Source of the DNA: Glossina fuscipes
Lineage: Eukaryota > Arthropoda > Insecta > Diptera > Glossinidae
Reading direction: 5' to 3'
Length of the DNA stretch: 64,000 bases
Assembly (NCBI RefSeq): GCF_014805625.2
Contig: NW_023998431.1
Coordinates: 4,865,198-4,929,197, forward strand
The notes beneath the pieces are model-generated. The model did no database searches. It saw nothing but the letters and a program-made list of their open reading frames with translations, and was not told the origin of the DNA. Of this stretch, positions 24,125-34,592 are shown in pieces. Every line of letters starts with the position of its first letter. Positions within the stretch are counted from its first letter, which is position 1. The position numbers were made by a program, and so were the translations under genes.

Positions 24125-24430
24125 TTAATTAAAAGGAAATTATTTTTTTTGGAAAATTCCACTTTATTCATCAACATCTCCTTGAAATGCCATGCAATTA
24201 TCACAATCTTTCCATAGCATTTCGGTGCTTTTTTACTAAAGGATGAGTCAAGACTTTGAAAATACGCTTGCGTTTCCGCAATGACTTTATTATTTTGGTA
24301 AAAATCTTTGTCTCTGAAGCATCTTTTTGGGATTTGAAAACGGATGATAGTCGCCGATTCACTTTTCGATTATCGAGAGTGATTTTCAACATTTTTTTGA
24401 TGTTACCTGGTGGAAGAAGATTATATTCGG
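24125..24430 (-). pseudogene. Second mariner remnant: N- and C-terminal ends joined
   Basis: On minus, PPGNIKKMLKITLDNRKV at about 24413-24355 matches the mariner helix-turn-helix region also seen at 31895-32650 (TPKNIKRTAKIILR). Soon after, in another frame, IAETQAYFQSLDSSF at about 24290-24240 and CMAFQGDVDE with stop at about 24205-24170 match the C-terminus of the same mariner type. The whole catalytic middle is gone. It lies only 40 bp from the mariner at 23283-24086, which belongs to a different mariner group, and it meets a Helentron-like copy at its other side. Confidence 0.6.
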
Positions 24431-24515
24431 CAAACATGGGTTATTTTATACTCATTGCCGCTATTCTGAAAAAGGCTAAAAAGAAGAAAAAAAAACAAAA
24501 TTTCGATACTCTATA

Positions 24516-24546
<31 letters not shown>

Positions 24547-25265
24547 GTACATGTCCTTTTATTTGACACCCATATAGAAGGGAACGTGAAGAAAAAATCA
24601 ATTCAGCGCGTCGCGACATCGGCATATTTAATTTAGCATTAACATACTTAGCTTGTGGTAATCTATTTTGCAAGTCCGTTATTTGATACCAAATTTATTA
24701 TACTGCTGAGAAGAAGTAAACCCTCCACAGTACATCTTCATGTGAGAAATGTACAGAATAAATTTCAATATGCTATCTTTTTTATCCCCTATGAGTAATA
24801 AGCAGAAGACGACAAAAACATGAAAAAATGAAAATGTGATCATTTATAACTCTGTATGGGAGTGGCCGGTTTCTTCAATAGCTGTCTCTGTTGCGGTTTA
24901 TAACCAATGTGTAGCAAAACGTTTTGTTTTTATTTTTGAAAACAGAAGCGGTCTCAGGTTATGTAGTAATGTGGTCGTGAACTCCTTAGATCGATTTGAC
25001 CTAATTCCAATACCAACCTGCTTGCAAGAACTTCCCAATCCTCTATCAAATATGAAGCTATTGCTGTATTTTTGCGACCAGGAAAATGTTTACTACAAAC
25101 ATTAGGTAAGACAGATGGACAAACGGGCATGCTTAAATTGGTTTAAAATTTCATACTGACCAAGAACATATGTACTTTACATAGTCTCTGAAATCTCATT
25201 CTGGGCGTTGCAAGCGCTTACACACAATAAATGTGACCATCACCGTTTGGCGATGGGTATACAAA
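24430..25265 (-). mobile_element. Helentron/DINE-1-like element, copy D
   Basis: Minus-oriented. The left end reads TTTTATACTCATTGCCG and the right end TCACCGTTTGGCGATGGGTA. Two units of the internal tandem repeat are recognisable from CTTTTATTTGACACCCATAT at about 24556 and GTTATTTGATACC at about 24678. The blocks AATGTTTACTACAAACATTA and GACAGATGGACAAACGGGCA (about 25105) are the reverse of the TGTCCGTCTGTC blocks of copy A. A (TA)n tract has expanded inside at 24509-24550. No coding capacity; open frames here are repeat-derived. Confidence 0.65.
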
Positions 25266-25454
25266 TATATATCTTTCAATGTTTTCTCTAACGAAAACTA
25301 TAGCAATTAATTGTCTGATGAATAATTACCCAACAAATCGATTTGAAGTTTACAGTTTGTTCGCTGGAAGGATCAATGACTAAATATTTTGTAAATGGGT
25401 TTACAAAGTATGGATTTAAAGGCTGCCGCATAACTCAAATCATATGCACGTGCA

Positions 25455-25525
25455 TACATATTGAAAACTTTAGCGCACTTGAGACTTGAACTCGCGACCA
25501 TTGAGTTGTTGGTAGGGATCCTGTG
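25455..25525 (-). mobile_element. tRNA-derived SINE, copy 4 (head fragment)
   Basis: The reverse complement reads ACTCAATGGTCGCGAGTTCA then AGTCTCAAGTGCG, matching the B-box half of the SINE head in the other copies. The A box and body are missing or too decayed to see. Confidence 0.5.
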
Positions 25526-26880
25526 CATTTTCTTATTTTACTAGTATTCGGCGAATAAGTTTAATGAGAGTTGAACCAGGAGAAGGAGATATTTTTTGAT
25601 TATCTTCCTTTTTTTGAGTTCATAAAAACAAATGCGAAAAGTTTGATGCACCGAAATACCGTTTTGCCGAGCGATAACTACGATTATCAAATAATTACAA
25701 AAAACACTAATGTAGATTTTTGCTCTTCGTTCTTTGGTAAGTGGAAAGGCAAAGTCTGAACGAATCGTACGTAAATTTGAAAGCAGTGCTCGAAATGACA
25801 ATAAGTCTAAGTAGTGGAAAATTCATGGAATATATTTGTTTTTTTTTTTTTTTAAGAAAAACGTAATTTCTCGTAATTTGTTAAGAGATTGCGTGCCGTA
25901 TGTAAACGGCATGAAAACGTCTTCTATATGCAAATGCGAAAAAATAACGATATAAATGCAGGAATAGATAGTTCCTCCTTTATTTGTTTATTTGTGTATA
26001 AATTTATTTTTGTTTTTTCAACAATGATTGACGACGACTCGTGTTAGAAAGAATATGTGAATGAAGTGAAAATGATTTCAAATTACCCTAAACGTGTTGA
26101 ATAATTTACAACATAATCCACGTTAGGATTTTTTTTTATTTTTTTATTTTTTTTTCTTATTGAAATTTTATATACTCGGAAATACGATCTTAAGGCACTT
26201 ATTTGTTTTTGTATTATTTAATTCAACAAATTATGTTAAATAAAAACATTCGCACATACATAAATTAGTGTTAAAATAATTAACAATTCCGCCGCCATTG
26301 ACAACAGGCTACGTACTGTTCAGATGGATACGAATGTGATAGAGCGGTTTACGCGTAGACCATTAATATGGTATTAAAAATGCATAAATTAAAGGACAGA
26401 AAAAATGAATCGATAAAGCAGGTTTGCACCGGGGAGTCAAATAAATACACGCGTATACAGTAAAATTTGTTTAATTGAAACTTTTACTCCCGTATACATG
26501 CTTGCGTAAGCATGTTTTACTTAACCGCTTGACAATGTGTTTGCACTTGGGCTGAATTCGGTGATTTCGTTAAGCCATATCACTTGAAATCAATGTCGTG
26601 AGCAATCATATGATTGCTTTGTAGACATAAGCACAGGGTGTGAAGGATTATCGTATTGAAATTTTGTTTTCCTTCTTATCATTTGCGGTGGACGCTTTCA
26701 TTCATTTTCTTTTTTTTTTCTCTCCTTTTCTGAGCACACAAACAAAACCGTATAACTAGTGAAAGATGGATGAAGTGCTAGATATCGAGAAGTTCCCTTA
26801 ATTTTATTTAGTATTTTTTAGTTCATAAAATTGATTGATCTTTTTGTGTGCTTTTTGAAAGGGAAGCGAGTTCATTACGT
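25526..26880. other. Gene-free AT-rich stretch
   Basis: Overlapping open frames at 25541-25801 (minus) and 25571-25759 (plus) show no domain. T tracts at 25836-25852 and 26128-26156. A small perfect stem TGCCGT/ACGGCA lies at about 25895-25911. Nothing else is supported. Confidence 0.35.
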
Positions 26881-26884
26881 ACGA

Positions 26885-27105
26885 ATTCAGTAGGTACGAA
26901 AACGAACAAAAAATATTTTATTCAAAGTATTGCCCATCATTAGTTATATATTTTTGCCAACTATCTGACAGTTTGCGGAAAAATCTGCTCTCTTCAGGCG
27001 AAACATTCATCGTTTTCGTTAAGTTTCGTAAAAAAAGTAAAGCGTTGCTCAGCAAGTTCGTGTGCCAACGATGCAAACAAGCTTGCAACGTACCGCTAAC
27101 AGATT
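26885..27105 (-). pseudogene. Mariner transposase C-terminal remnant
   Basis: The minus strand reads LFASLAHELAEQRFTFF at about 27085-27035 and then, after a frame change, SPEESRFFRKLSDSWQKY followed by ITNDGQYFE and a stop at about 26938-26930. These are the last blocks of a mariner transposase (region after the third catalytic aspartate and the typical aromatic C-terminus). The catalytic residues are outside the preserved part. No inverted repeats were identified; the element limits may run from about 26870 to 27300. Confidence 0.65.
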
Positions 27106-27947
27106 TTACCTAGGGATCGATGGAAGGATGTAATAGAAAACAATGATATCGCGTTGCCTTTTTTGATATATCGCTCAGCAAAGGATTCAAAATGGTTAGT
27201 TGTTTTTAATAGTGTTTCGTTTTAACCGTTTCACCACACTTTAACCGCTAACAATAGACCACAGTTTTCCCATTCTATTAACGAAAAATTATCGTCCAAG
27301 CGATTCAGTCTCAGTCGATGTAGATGGTACGCCTAATTGGTACGCTTGCAATCCTTAACACTAGATTGCCAGATATTGGCTATATACGTAGTTTGCCCGA
27401 AATAAGTCAGTCTGACTCAAACATTAAATTTGAAAATTTTAGTTTAAAGAAATTTTATTTAAAGCAGTCTTTACTTTTTATATATATTGCGTTTTTAAAA
27501 TACATTTTGTGTAGATTTTTTTATTACATTTAACGCAGACTGCCTTGCTTCTATTTCTTTTGCATGTTTTTCTGTATATTACGTAAAGACGTGAAAGTAT
27601 TTTCGGCTACATTTCTACAGTTAGTTCTTCAGCCAATTATAAAACGCATTTTTCTCTTGGAGCTTTTACTCGAGCGACCTCTTCATATAAAATCCAAGGA
27701 TTGATTTCTGTTAAATCTAAGGCTTTATAGATTAGGTGAAGAGTTCATCTGCGAGAGCCTGCTTTGGTACTACATTTTTGCGTCATCTAATCAAGTATAT
27801 CGACACCATACTTATTATTATTATATTATTATCGTACAATTTCGGGGACACAGAGTTAAATTTTTTTCCCAATTTTTGTACTACGGTGGTTTAAGCTTAA
27901 TGATAGAGCCTTTTTATTGGGTTTACTTTTACATGAATATATATATA
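27106..27947. other. Gene-free stretch
   Basis: Probably includes the upstream end of the mariner remnant. Plus 27324-27533 (69 codons) is AT-driven. A (TTA)n-like run lies near 27812-27830. Confidence 0.35.
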
Positions 27948-28471
27948 TTAGTTTGGGGAAAAAGAAATCCATTATTTTTTCGGTAAATGGCTGCACTGAT
28001 AGATTTCTCGTAAAGTATCGATCAAACAATTTCNNNNNNNNNNNNNNNNNNNNNNNNNNNNNNNNNNNNNNNNNNNNNNNNNNNNNNNNNNNNNNNNNNN
28101 NNNNNNNNNNNNNNNNNNNNNNNNNNNNNNNNNNNNNNNNNNNNNNNNNNNNNNNNNNNNNNNNNNNNNNNNNNNNNNNNNNNNNNNNNNNNNNNNNNNN
28201 NNNNNNNNNNNNNNNNNNNNNNNNNNNNNNNNNNNNNNNNNNNNNNNNNNNNNNNNNNNNNNNNNNNNNNNNNNNNNNNNNNNNNNNNNNNNNNNNNNNN
28301 NNNNNNNNNNNNNNNNNNNNNNNNNNNNNNNNNNNNNNNNNNNNNNNNNNNNNNNNNNNNNNNNNNNNNNNNNNNNNNNNNNNNNNNNNNNNNNNNNNNN
28401 NNNNNNNNNNNNNNNNNNNNNNNNNNNNNNNNNTCATATAAAAATAATGGATTTCTTTTTCCCCAAACTAA
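27948..28471. mobile_element. TIR element (Tc1/mariner-type) interrupted by assembly gap
   Basis: A 32-bp perfect inverted repeat starts TTAGTTTGGGGAAAAAGAAA at 27948 and ends in its exact reverse complement at 28471 (TTTCTTTTTCCCCAAACTAA). Each end is flanked by TA, the usual target duplication of Tc1/mariner elements. Most of the inside is unknown because of the gap. The visible part after the left repeat (GGTAAATGGCTGCACTGATA) has no coding content. It could be a small non-autonomous element or a full transposon, since gap size may be arbitrary. Confidence 0.75.
28034..28433. other. Assembly gap (400 N)
   Basis: Exactly 400 undetermined bases. A round number suggests either an estimate or a placeholder. 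It lies wholly inside the inverted-repeat element, the sort of repeat that breaks assemblies. Confidence 0.99.
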
Positions 28472-28579
28472 TATATAGTAGGAGTAGAGTCATTTGTTTT
28501 ATAAAATTGTGTGGAAAACGGTGTCATATTTCCATTTTGGGCTTTGCAAGTTTACGTAATGCTTTTCTATTTGCCATTC

Positions 28580-29020
28580 ATATTTCGTGTATCAATGGCT
28601 TGCGGCGAACATGGCAATGGTCATGTTATAGTGTGGATATGTATTGGATCCAATGGGGTCGGAAAATTGGTGTTTATGAATGTCATTCTAAACAAGGAGG
28701 ATTATTTAAGGCAATTGAAGGAAAATTTGAAAGAAAGTGCGGACAAGCTTGGTATCAGATTTTACCAAGATAACGACCTCAAGCGTAAATCCCGCTTAAT
28801 CCAAGTATGGCTCTTATCCAATTGCTCCAAAATGCTTCATCCTCTTCCGCAAATCAACAGTCATAAAACCCGTCAAAAATATGCGGGATGAATTAGGCGT
28901 GTGTGTGCTAAAACGGTCAATCTCTTCCGTCCAAGATGTGAAAAGGTGACTACAAGAAGAGAATATAGTAAGATCCTTGTTACCTACACAAAAAAAATAT
29001 GTCAAAACGTTTAAGCAACA
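28580..29020 (+). pseudogene. Tc1-family transposase C-terminal half, broken
   Basis: From about 28595 the plus frame reads GEHGNGHVIVWICIGSNGVG then KLVFMNVILNKEDYL, the Tc1 catalytic region, followed by KLGIRFYQDNDLK, the second catalytic aspartate motif (QDND). After WLLSNCSKMLHPLPQ the frame breaks; in other frames NMRDELGVCVLKRSISS and KILVTYTKKICQNV with stop at about 29008 match the Tc1 C-terminus. The block with the catalytic glutamate (normally just before the DELG-like block) is missing or scrambled, and a TGA interrupts the tail. The N-terminal DNA-binding half is absent. It lies about 110 bp from the inverted-repeat element but I see no inverted repeats of its own. Confidence 0.8.
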
Positions 29021-29542
29021 AGGATAACACACCGAATATTTATTTTTAATAATGGATATTTTTATATAAAAAACTGGATATTAATGACGCTATGTTTTTG
29101 AAGTTGGTGAAGTTATTTAATTTTCTTGTGTACTGGAATAATGTTTTGTTTATTTTTTTTTCTATACTTTAATAAATGTTCATTCTCTAGAAGTACAAAA
29201 TAGTAAAATAAAATTTTAAATTTGAACAATGGACTAGATTTAACAAGCGTTTATTTATTGTCGAGCAAAAAAAGCCAATATTAATGAGACTCACTGTATA
29301 CATATTGTTATATATAAGCTTTGTGCAAAAGTTTCGTGTGTCAAAGCAGGCTTTTGAATACAATAGTAAAAATTGATGTGAGAGAACGTTGCATAAACCG
29401 AAACGGCGAGTCTGAAGCCTGAACGAAATGTCGGTTAATTGATTTACGTATATATAAGTTTTTATGTATACACATAGAAATATAATTATTCGTAAAAATT
29501 ATGCCAGTAAACCTTTGATTTGCTGAATCAAGGCAAACTTAC
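29021..29542. other. Gene-free spacer
   Basis: AT-rich; no feature supported apart from the exon candidate that follows. Confidence 0.4.
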
Positions 29543-29574
29543 TTCGACGGCGGTGTCGTCGTTTCACTAGAGGC
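29543..29574 (-). CDS. Possible 32-nt micro-exon, unknown protein
   Basis: On minus a GC-rich 32-nt piece lies between an acceptor (TTATTCGTCTCAACCGCGAG) and a perfect GTAAGT donor (plus 29537-29542). It would encode ASSETTTPPS in one frame. The GC contrast with flanking DNA and the perfect donor are the only evidence; exon limits could be wider. Low certainty. Confidence 0.2.
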
Positions 29575-29980
29575 CTCGCGGTTGAGACGAATAAAAGAGA
29601 TTATTACTTTTATGATAATCAGCTTTTTTGTGTTAAAATTTCATTCATTCGTCATTACATTCGCCTGCAGTGTCCAATTCACGTTCGGTTTAAAAATTGC
29701 CAAGTCTGAATATGAAGAGTCTCACCTAAGATTTTTTACAGAAAATTTCTATGCATAAGAAATAAATTGCATGTGGGTAAAACAATCAACTGTGAACATA
29801 TTTAATAAGTCAAATTGGTTCACATCCATGAAAATATAGGTATACGACATGTGGATGTGTGGATCAAAAGGCGTGTGGAGGAGAAGGACTGTATGCTAAT
29901 ACATTTCATATTTATATTTGTGCTTATATTTTTAAAAAAATTATTTTAGTTTTCGTAAATAAATAGCAATCAAATCTTAA

Positions 29981-30265
29981 ATGAGTCAAGTTGACTCGAA
30001 TCTGGCGTTAAAAGAGATCTCATTTAGAATGCGGTGCAAGGAAGACTTCCTTTTATATCGTCTGGGCGAAGAGAAAATGCTTTCAACGAATCCTGTTTAT
30101 TTGCCACAAAACGTGACAACTTCCTTACTAGAAAACATATTTCGGCGTTGCGATATGTGTCTCTACGGCCGTTGCTTGTTGTTATCAGATATCCAAGCTG
30201 TCAAAATGAAAAAAAAAAAAACAGAAGAAAACATGACTTCAGACATGTGTGTCCTCTGCCCGTAG
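29981..30265 (+). CDS. Candidate small open reading frame, 94 codons, unknown
   Basis: ATG-started and fairly protein-like: MSQVDSNLALKEISFRMRCK at the start, later SLLENIFRRCDMCLYGRCLL with cysteines spaced CDMC...C. Context before the ATG is AATCTTAA, acceptable for an insect start. Against it, a second frame (30034-30306) is also open over most of the same stretch, the end runs into a poly(A)-rich KKKK codon tract, and I recognise no family. It might be a relic of a transposon. Confidence 0.25.
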   Translation: MSQVDSNLALKEISFRMRCKEDFLLYRLGEEKMLSTNPVYLPQNVTTSLLENIFRRCDMCLYGRCLLLSDIQAVKMKKKKTEENMTSDMCVLCP

Positions 30266-31890
30266 TGTTGAGGCCATCTGGGGGCATATTCCCGTTTCAT
30301 ATTTAAATACCTAGTGTACGAATTATAAGCAAAAACTAATTGAAAAGAAATATTTTAAAGTAGACTGACTATCGATGAACATAGAATTTCACTCAATGAA
30401 ACGAAATTTGCATTTATTGTTTAATATAAGGAGTTAAGAAATCATGCTTGCACTACAGCAGAGCATTTAAACGAATTTGTTGGTTATCAAAATGTTCCCC
30501 TAGAGTCTTTGCTTTATTTAAACGAACGAAATTTAAAGGATCGCTTCTTTGAAATACTAATCCCCTAATTAGAATGTATTGGTTATTGCTATATATATTT
30601 ACTCGTGACTCGGCATTAATTAATTATTATGTTAATCGGTTTATGTAAAATATGAATCAGAGGGAGAATTATTAATACTTTATTACATACTATAAAGTGT
30701 GTGATGGATTACAAAAATTATGTGCATTTCGTAGTGTATATTATACTAAGCATCGTCCAATTGATTATCATATTTAAAGGATTAATAGAACGAGCGATGG
30801 CTTCTTATTTATTTAATTATTTTTTCTTTTCCGAGCTTATGTCCTCACGTTTCCTCCCAAATTCTTTTCTCTGAGCGGAATGCTAATGCTAAATCAGTAG
30901 AGGATTCATTCAGAATCAAACGGCGTTGCAAGCAAACGTGAAAAAATCTTTATCAGCCTGCAGGTATCTTAATCTCTTTCGCTCTTCTAAGCAACTAGAT
31001 ATCTCTCCGGTTAACTGAAGAAATATTTTGACGACACATTGAAGAACTTTGACATATTCGATATGCGGTTTTAAAAAAATGCCAAACACGTCTTAAGAAA
31101 AGAAGAAAATATGTAGTTATTTTAAATTTAACCCGATGCGTGGGCCTTTAAGAAAAAAAATCAAGTAAAAAATACAAGTCTTTGCCATCGAATCTTTTAT
31201 CGCCAACGCCACAAAAAAAGAAGAAAGGCGGATTTCTAGTACTCTATAAGATTAGGTTGATTTGGCCGGTTTTTTTTCTCTTCTCTTTTTGTATTTACGC
31301 TGTAGGATCACCCATAGCATGTGCGGGAAAATTCTTTTCTAAACTATGCCATACCCATATACAAGTGAAAACGCTATGCGTTGTTATTCATAATCATTCG
31401 AAAATACTTTCAAAAAAAAATTCGCATTTTTTCTCTTGTTTAAGATTTCGCGAAAAGGATCCTGTTCATAGCTGCGATGCGACTTTCAATTGAATAATCT
31501 TTTTGATCGGTTGTTAAGTCACTAACACTAATATTTAATTTTTTATTTGTAATAACTGCGATTTCATATTATGTTTGATGTTGAATTGATGTATATATAT
31601 GATATTATTTTCACACCATATTAATAGCATTATTATACATAAATAAGTTATCTTTTTTATTGTTATTGTTGCTATTACCATGGCAATGTGATAACATAAA
31701 CGTTTGTAAATATCACACAATAAGAAAGCTAATCTATGACAATTCAATAAAAACTAATAGTCCGACAAACTTAAAATACGCTGGCATTTGATAAATATAT
31801 ATATATATATATATATCGTACATGTATATAGATATATATACATATTTGTTTATGGAATATACGACTCAAACAATCGAAGAGAAATCATAA
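30266..31890. other. Gene-free AT-rich stretch
   Basis: (TA)n tracts at about 31795-31815. Plus 31182-31493 (103 codons) is open but includes low-complexity KKKK and hydrophobic runs. Nothing supported. Confidence 0.35.
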
Positions 31891-31894
31891 TTAG

Positions 31895-32650
31895 TAATTC
31901 GACACATACACGTAGAGTATTTTGTTTATTGCAAAGAAGGTCGTATTGACGTCGCCGAGAAACGCATTGATCGCCGAGGCTATGTGATTACACCAAAGAA
32001 TATCAAGAGAACCGCGAAAATTATTCTCCGGTAATCGGAAAGCAAAGTTGCGTAAAGTGGAAGACATCCTGGCGATAGCGACCTGCTTTTGAAGTGGGCA
32101 CAAATTTTACTCGCTTTGGAACAAAAACATCGACGTATTAATGGTTTGCAGCACTATTTAGTGTTGCTTAAGTGCAATAAAAAGCATTTTTTTGTGCAAG
32201 ATGCGGAAATCGATGGAAAATATATCCATCGTTACTCTCTTGAATCGAATCGACAGTCCGCTGAGCAGAGGCAGAAAGGAATTAATAAAAGCCGCGTAAA
32301 ACTTAATAACGGCCGATAACTATTTTTCGTGTACGTGTGTGCATATCCGTGTTTTTGGAAGGCACACAATGTTCTAATCATTGATTTTCTTGAAAAAGGA
32401 AGAACGATGAACAGCGAGTTTTATATGGTGCTTTTGGTTCGATTAAGGGAGCAACAAAACTTACAGAACTACCTCAGATTGTGAAGAAAAATGTACTTTT
32501 TCTTATCTACATTTTATCTGTTTACAAATGTCAAAGCGATGCTCTTTGTAGAACGATCTGAAGCAAATGATAAATTCATTTGCTGAAACCAAAGCACAGT
32601 TGTATGAAAAACGCGTCGAATTATAAGGCTTGAGGCGTGTTGTAAAAATG
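31895..32650 (+). pseudogene. Mariner transposase, near full-length remnant
   Basis: Plus-strand blocks follow a mariner transposase from the helix-turn-helix domain to beyond the middle. About 31945-32030: EKRIDRRGYVITPKNIKRTA then KIILR. In another frame 32030-32085: NRKAKLRKVEDILAIATC. Back in the first frame 32089-32319: KWAQILLALEQKHRRINGLQ, then HRYSLESNRQSAEQ, the block that carries the first catalytic region; here the usual D of the D-E-T/S-W box is not kept (DAEIDGKYIHRY). About 32350-32445: FWKAHNVLIIDFLEKGRT then MNSEFYMVLLVRL. Near 32490: LPQIVKKNVLFL, after which the second and third catalytic blocks are lost. A weak C-terminal match (FAETKAQLYEKRVEL) ends near 32620. It is dead. 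The type differs from the mauritiana-like copies at 7.5 and 23.3 kb but matches the remnant at 24125-24430. Confidence 0.8.
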
Positions 32651-33029
32651 ATAACTTATATAAATAAATAATTTTAAAAAAATGCAAAATGTTAGGGAAG
32701 GCATTGAGACGAGGAATCTTATGTCAAATACTCACAGGTCGGACCTTTCGAACCCAATCTAATGTATTGCTTTAACACCGTCATATAAAAGTAAGCCAAG
32801 GAAGTCATATTATATATGAATCACTACTAGATATTACAAGTACGCGTATCAAGTACATTTTCCGAAGAGAGGGAATAATCAAAATTATAGCATATTATGA
32901 AAGATTATGCTGGAATTTCGACATTTCGTTGTATTTTGTTTAAGCTCTACCCAATAGAGTACTTTTTCTTACCAAAGATGCTCTTAAGAATTTTACGTAA
33001 GTACAAAGTATGTAAGCCTACCCTCATGG
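32651..33029. other. Gene-free spacer
   Basis: No gene or repeat recognised. Confidence 0.4.
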
Positions 33030-33480
33030 CGCCCGATAGAGCACGAGTTAATTTGATAAGCGATAACTGACGCCCCCAAGGAGGAGGGGCAATCCCCGTT
33101 GAGGGGGGCCTTACTATTGCTGAGTATCCGCCTAAGTGGTCGAGTAGGCAAGAGTGTCGACTAGCAACTCAGTGATCGTGGATTCAAATCTCAAGTGCCG
33201 CAGAGTTTTTAATAAAGCCGAAAACCTTAGATGCTAGCGCTTTAAGACTTTACTCTTAGAATTTATTCTCTGGCTAAATTAAAAACAATAATATTGTTGA
33301 GTAATCGTAAATGAGAAAAGGCGACTCTCACCCAATTTTCCGTAGGGACGTCCCAGCAGTCAGGCAAGAAGGCCTTCGTCCTAATGGTGTGGTGGGAAGC
33401 GCATTATCATACCGACAATTTAACGATTTGCCGTCCTATGGACTTATGCCGTGCTATACAGGTAGATAGGTATTATCTTG
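33030..33480. other. GC-richer unknown element split by a SINE
   Basis: The flanks of the SINE at 33127-33291, namely 33030-33114 (GGAGGAGGGGCAATCCCCG) and 33304-33480 (GACGTCCCAGCAGTCAGGCA), are clearly richer in G and C than the surroundings. They were contiguous before the SINE landed. No coding frame stands out; the downstream open frame 33478-33762 is not recognised. It could be a piece of another repeat. Confidence 0.35.
33127..33291 (+). mobile_element. tRNA-derived SINE, copy 2, with target duplication
   Basis: The head CCGCCTAAGTGGTCGAGTAG carries a tRNA-like A box and GATCGTGGATTCAAATCTC the B box. The body ends TTATTCTCTGGCTAAATTAA with an ACAATAAT tail. The element is flanked by TATTGCTGAGTA (33115-33126) and TATTGTTGAGTA (33292-33303), 11 of 12 identical, a target-site duplication. 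Head spacing and the GAGTAGGC motif suggest a class II (Leu/Ser-like) tRNA ancestor; the isotype is an inference. Confidence 0.85.
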
Positions 33481-33855
33481 TTGCACGCAGCCGGAGCAAC
33501 GCTTACCGTTGGACCATTCATATGCACCGGAAGACCACCCGGCGGATTATATTTTCTTGAGGTAGAAATGCTTCTGAGAACACGACATCACGTAGCACAC
33601 ACTAAAGTATGCTCCAACCCTCTAATACTTCGCGATATCGTCAGAACTTCAGTAAATTTGACGGCCTCGATGGCAGCGAACCGAATGGGACAAGAAAATC
33701 TCTTCTTTTGTGACACAGGAGAACCCTCTTCCTCCGTACAGCCGAGCAGCTCTATTATATAAGAGCTTTAAAACTTGCTGCAGTATACAACAAATTAATT
33801 TTTTTGGTCGTTGGGTAAGTCAAATTCTCCACCAAAAAAAAGAGCGAAATTAACA

Positions 33856-34412
33856 AGTAGAAAAGTTATATTCGCCACTGGCCCTAATCTCGCATACTCA
33901 CCGCCTTTCGCGTTCTACTCTCCAAGTTCTTTTATTTGAGACCCAAATCGCTGGTATTATTAAGAAAGAAGTAATCGCGGCGTCTACCATATTCATTTTA
34001 GAATTAACGCATTTTAGGCAGATAATATATTCCGTCCTGTTTGCCTTGTGATTAATATGCATGAAATCGTGAAAATGTGAAAAAATTAAAATTTAATCAA
34101 TTGTAACTTTTCGTGGGCATAGCCGACTCTTCCCATTTTCGGACGTAAAGGGTACACTCTTTCATAAAGTTAAAGTGAAAAATGTCAGGCTTCTAAATTT
34201 TATAATTTCTGAGAAACAAGCAAAAATCAAGAAATGTTTGTTAAGAAAAACGGAGTTGCGTTCATTTAACGTTCCATTGCGGACTTCTGCTCTGACCAAT
34301 TTGGTCCATTTTCAATATCAACCTGCGTGCAAAAACATTCAATGTTTCTACCAAATTTGAAGTCTATATCTACAGTTTTGCCACCCGGAAAATGTTTACA
34401 ACAGATTTTACA

Positions 34413-34443
<31 letters not shown>

Positions 34444-34592
34444 ACAGGCTAAATCAACTCAGATTTTCATGCTGATCAAGAATAAATGTACCCTATAGAG
34501 ACTCTGAAGTGTCTGTCTGGGTGTTACATACATTATGAGAAAAAACCAAGTACAGAAAACAAAGAGTATACCCCATCTTACAGTGAAGGGTA
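33856..34592 (-). mobile_element. Helentron/DINE-1-like element, copy E
   Basis: Minus-oriented. Left end AACAAGTAGAAAAGTTATAT, right end AGTGAAGGGTATAAAA at about 34576-34592. Inside are one unit of the tandem repeat (ATCGCTGGTATTATTAAGAA at 33948), the GTTTACAACAGA block and a GACGGGCA microrepeat, then GCTGATCAAGAATAAATGTA and the end. The end palindrome is lost. No coding capacity. Confidence 0.65.
34411..34446. repeat. (GACGGGCA)n microrepeat inside copy E
   Basis: About four tandem 8-bp units, CAGACGGGCAGACGGGCAGA and so on, expanded from the GACGGACA motif that is normally single or double in this repeat family. Confidence 0.9.

Noticed and set aside
24256..24636. 126-codon plus open frame
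   Set aside because: Antisense to the mariner remnant, then translation of a poly(A) and (TA)n tract.
28511..28891. 126-codon open frame taken as a gene
   Set aside because: It is the broken Tc1 transposase listed at 28580-29020, lacking the catalytic glutamate block and N-terminus.
31883..32319. Host gene with a 48-nt intron (32031-32078)
   Set aside because: The blocks on both sides and inside the supposed intron match a mariner transposase, so frameshifts are a better explanation.
34411..34446. CRISPR-like or satellite array
   Set aside because: Only four 8-bp units inside a transposon copy; no spacers. No CRISPR array is present in the window.
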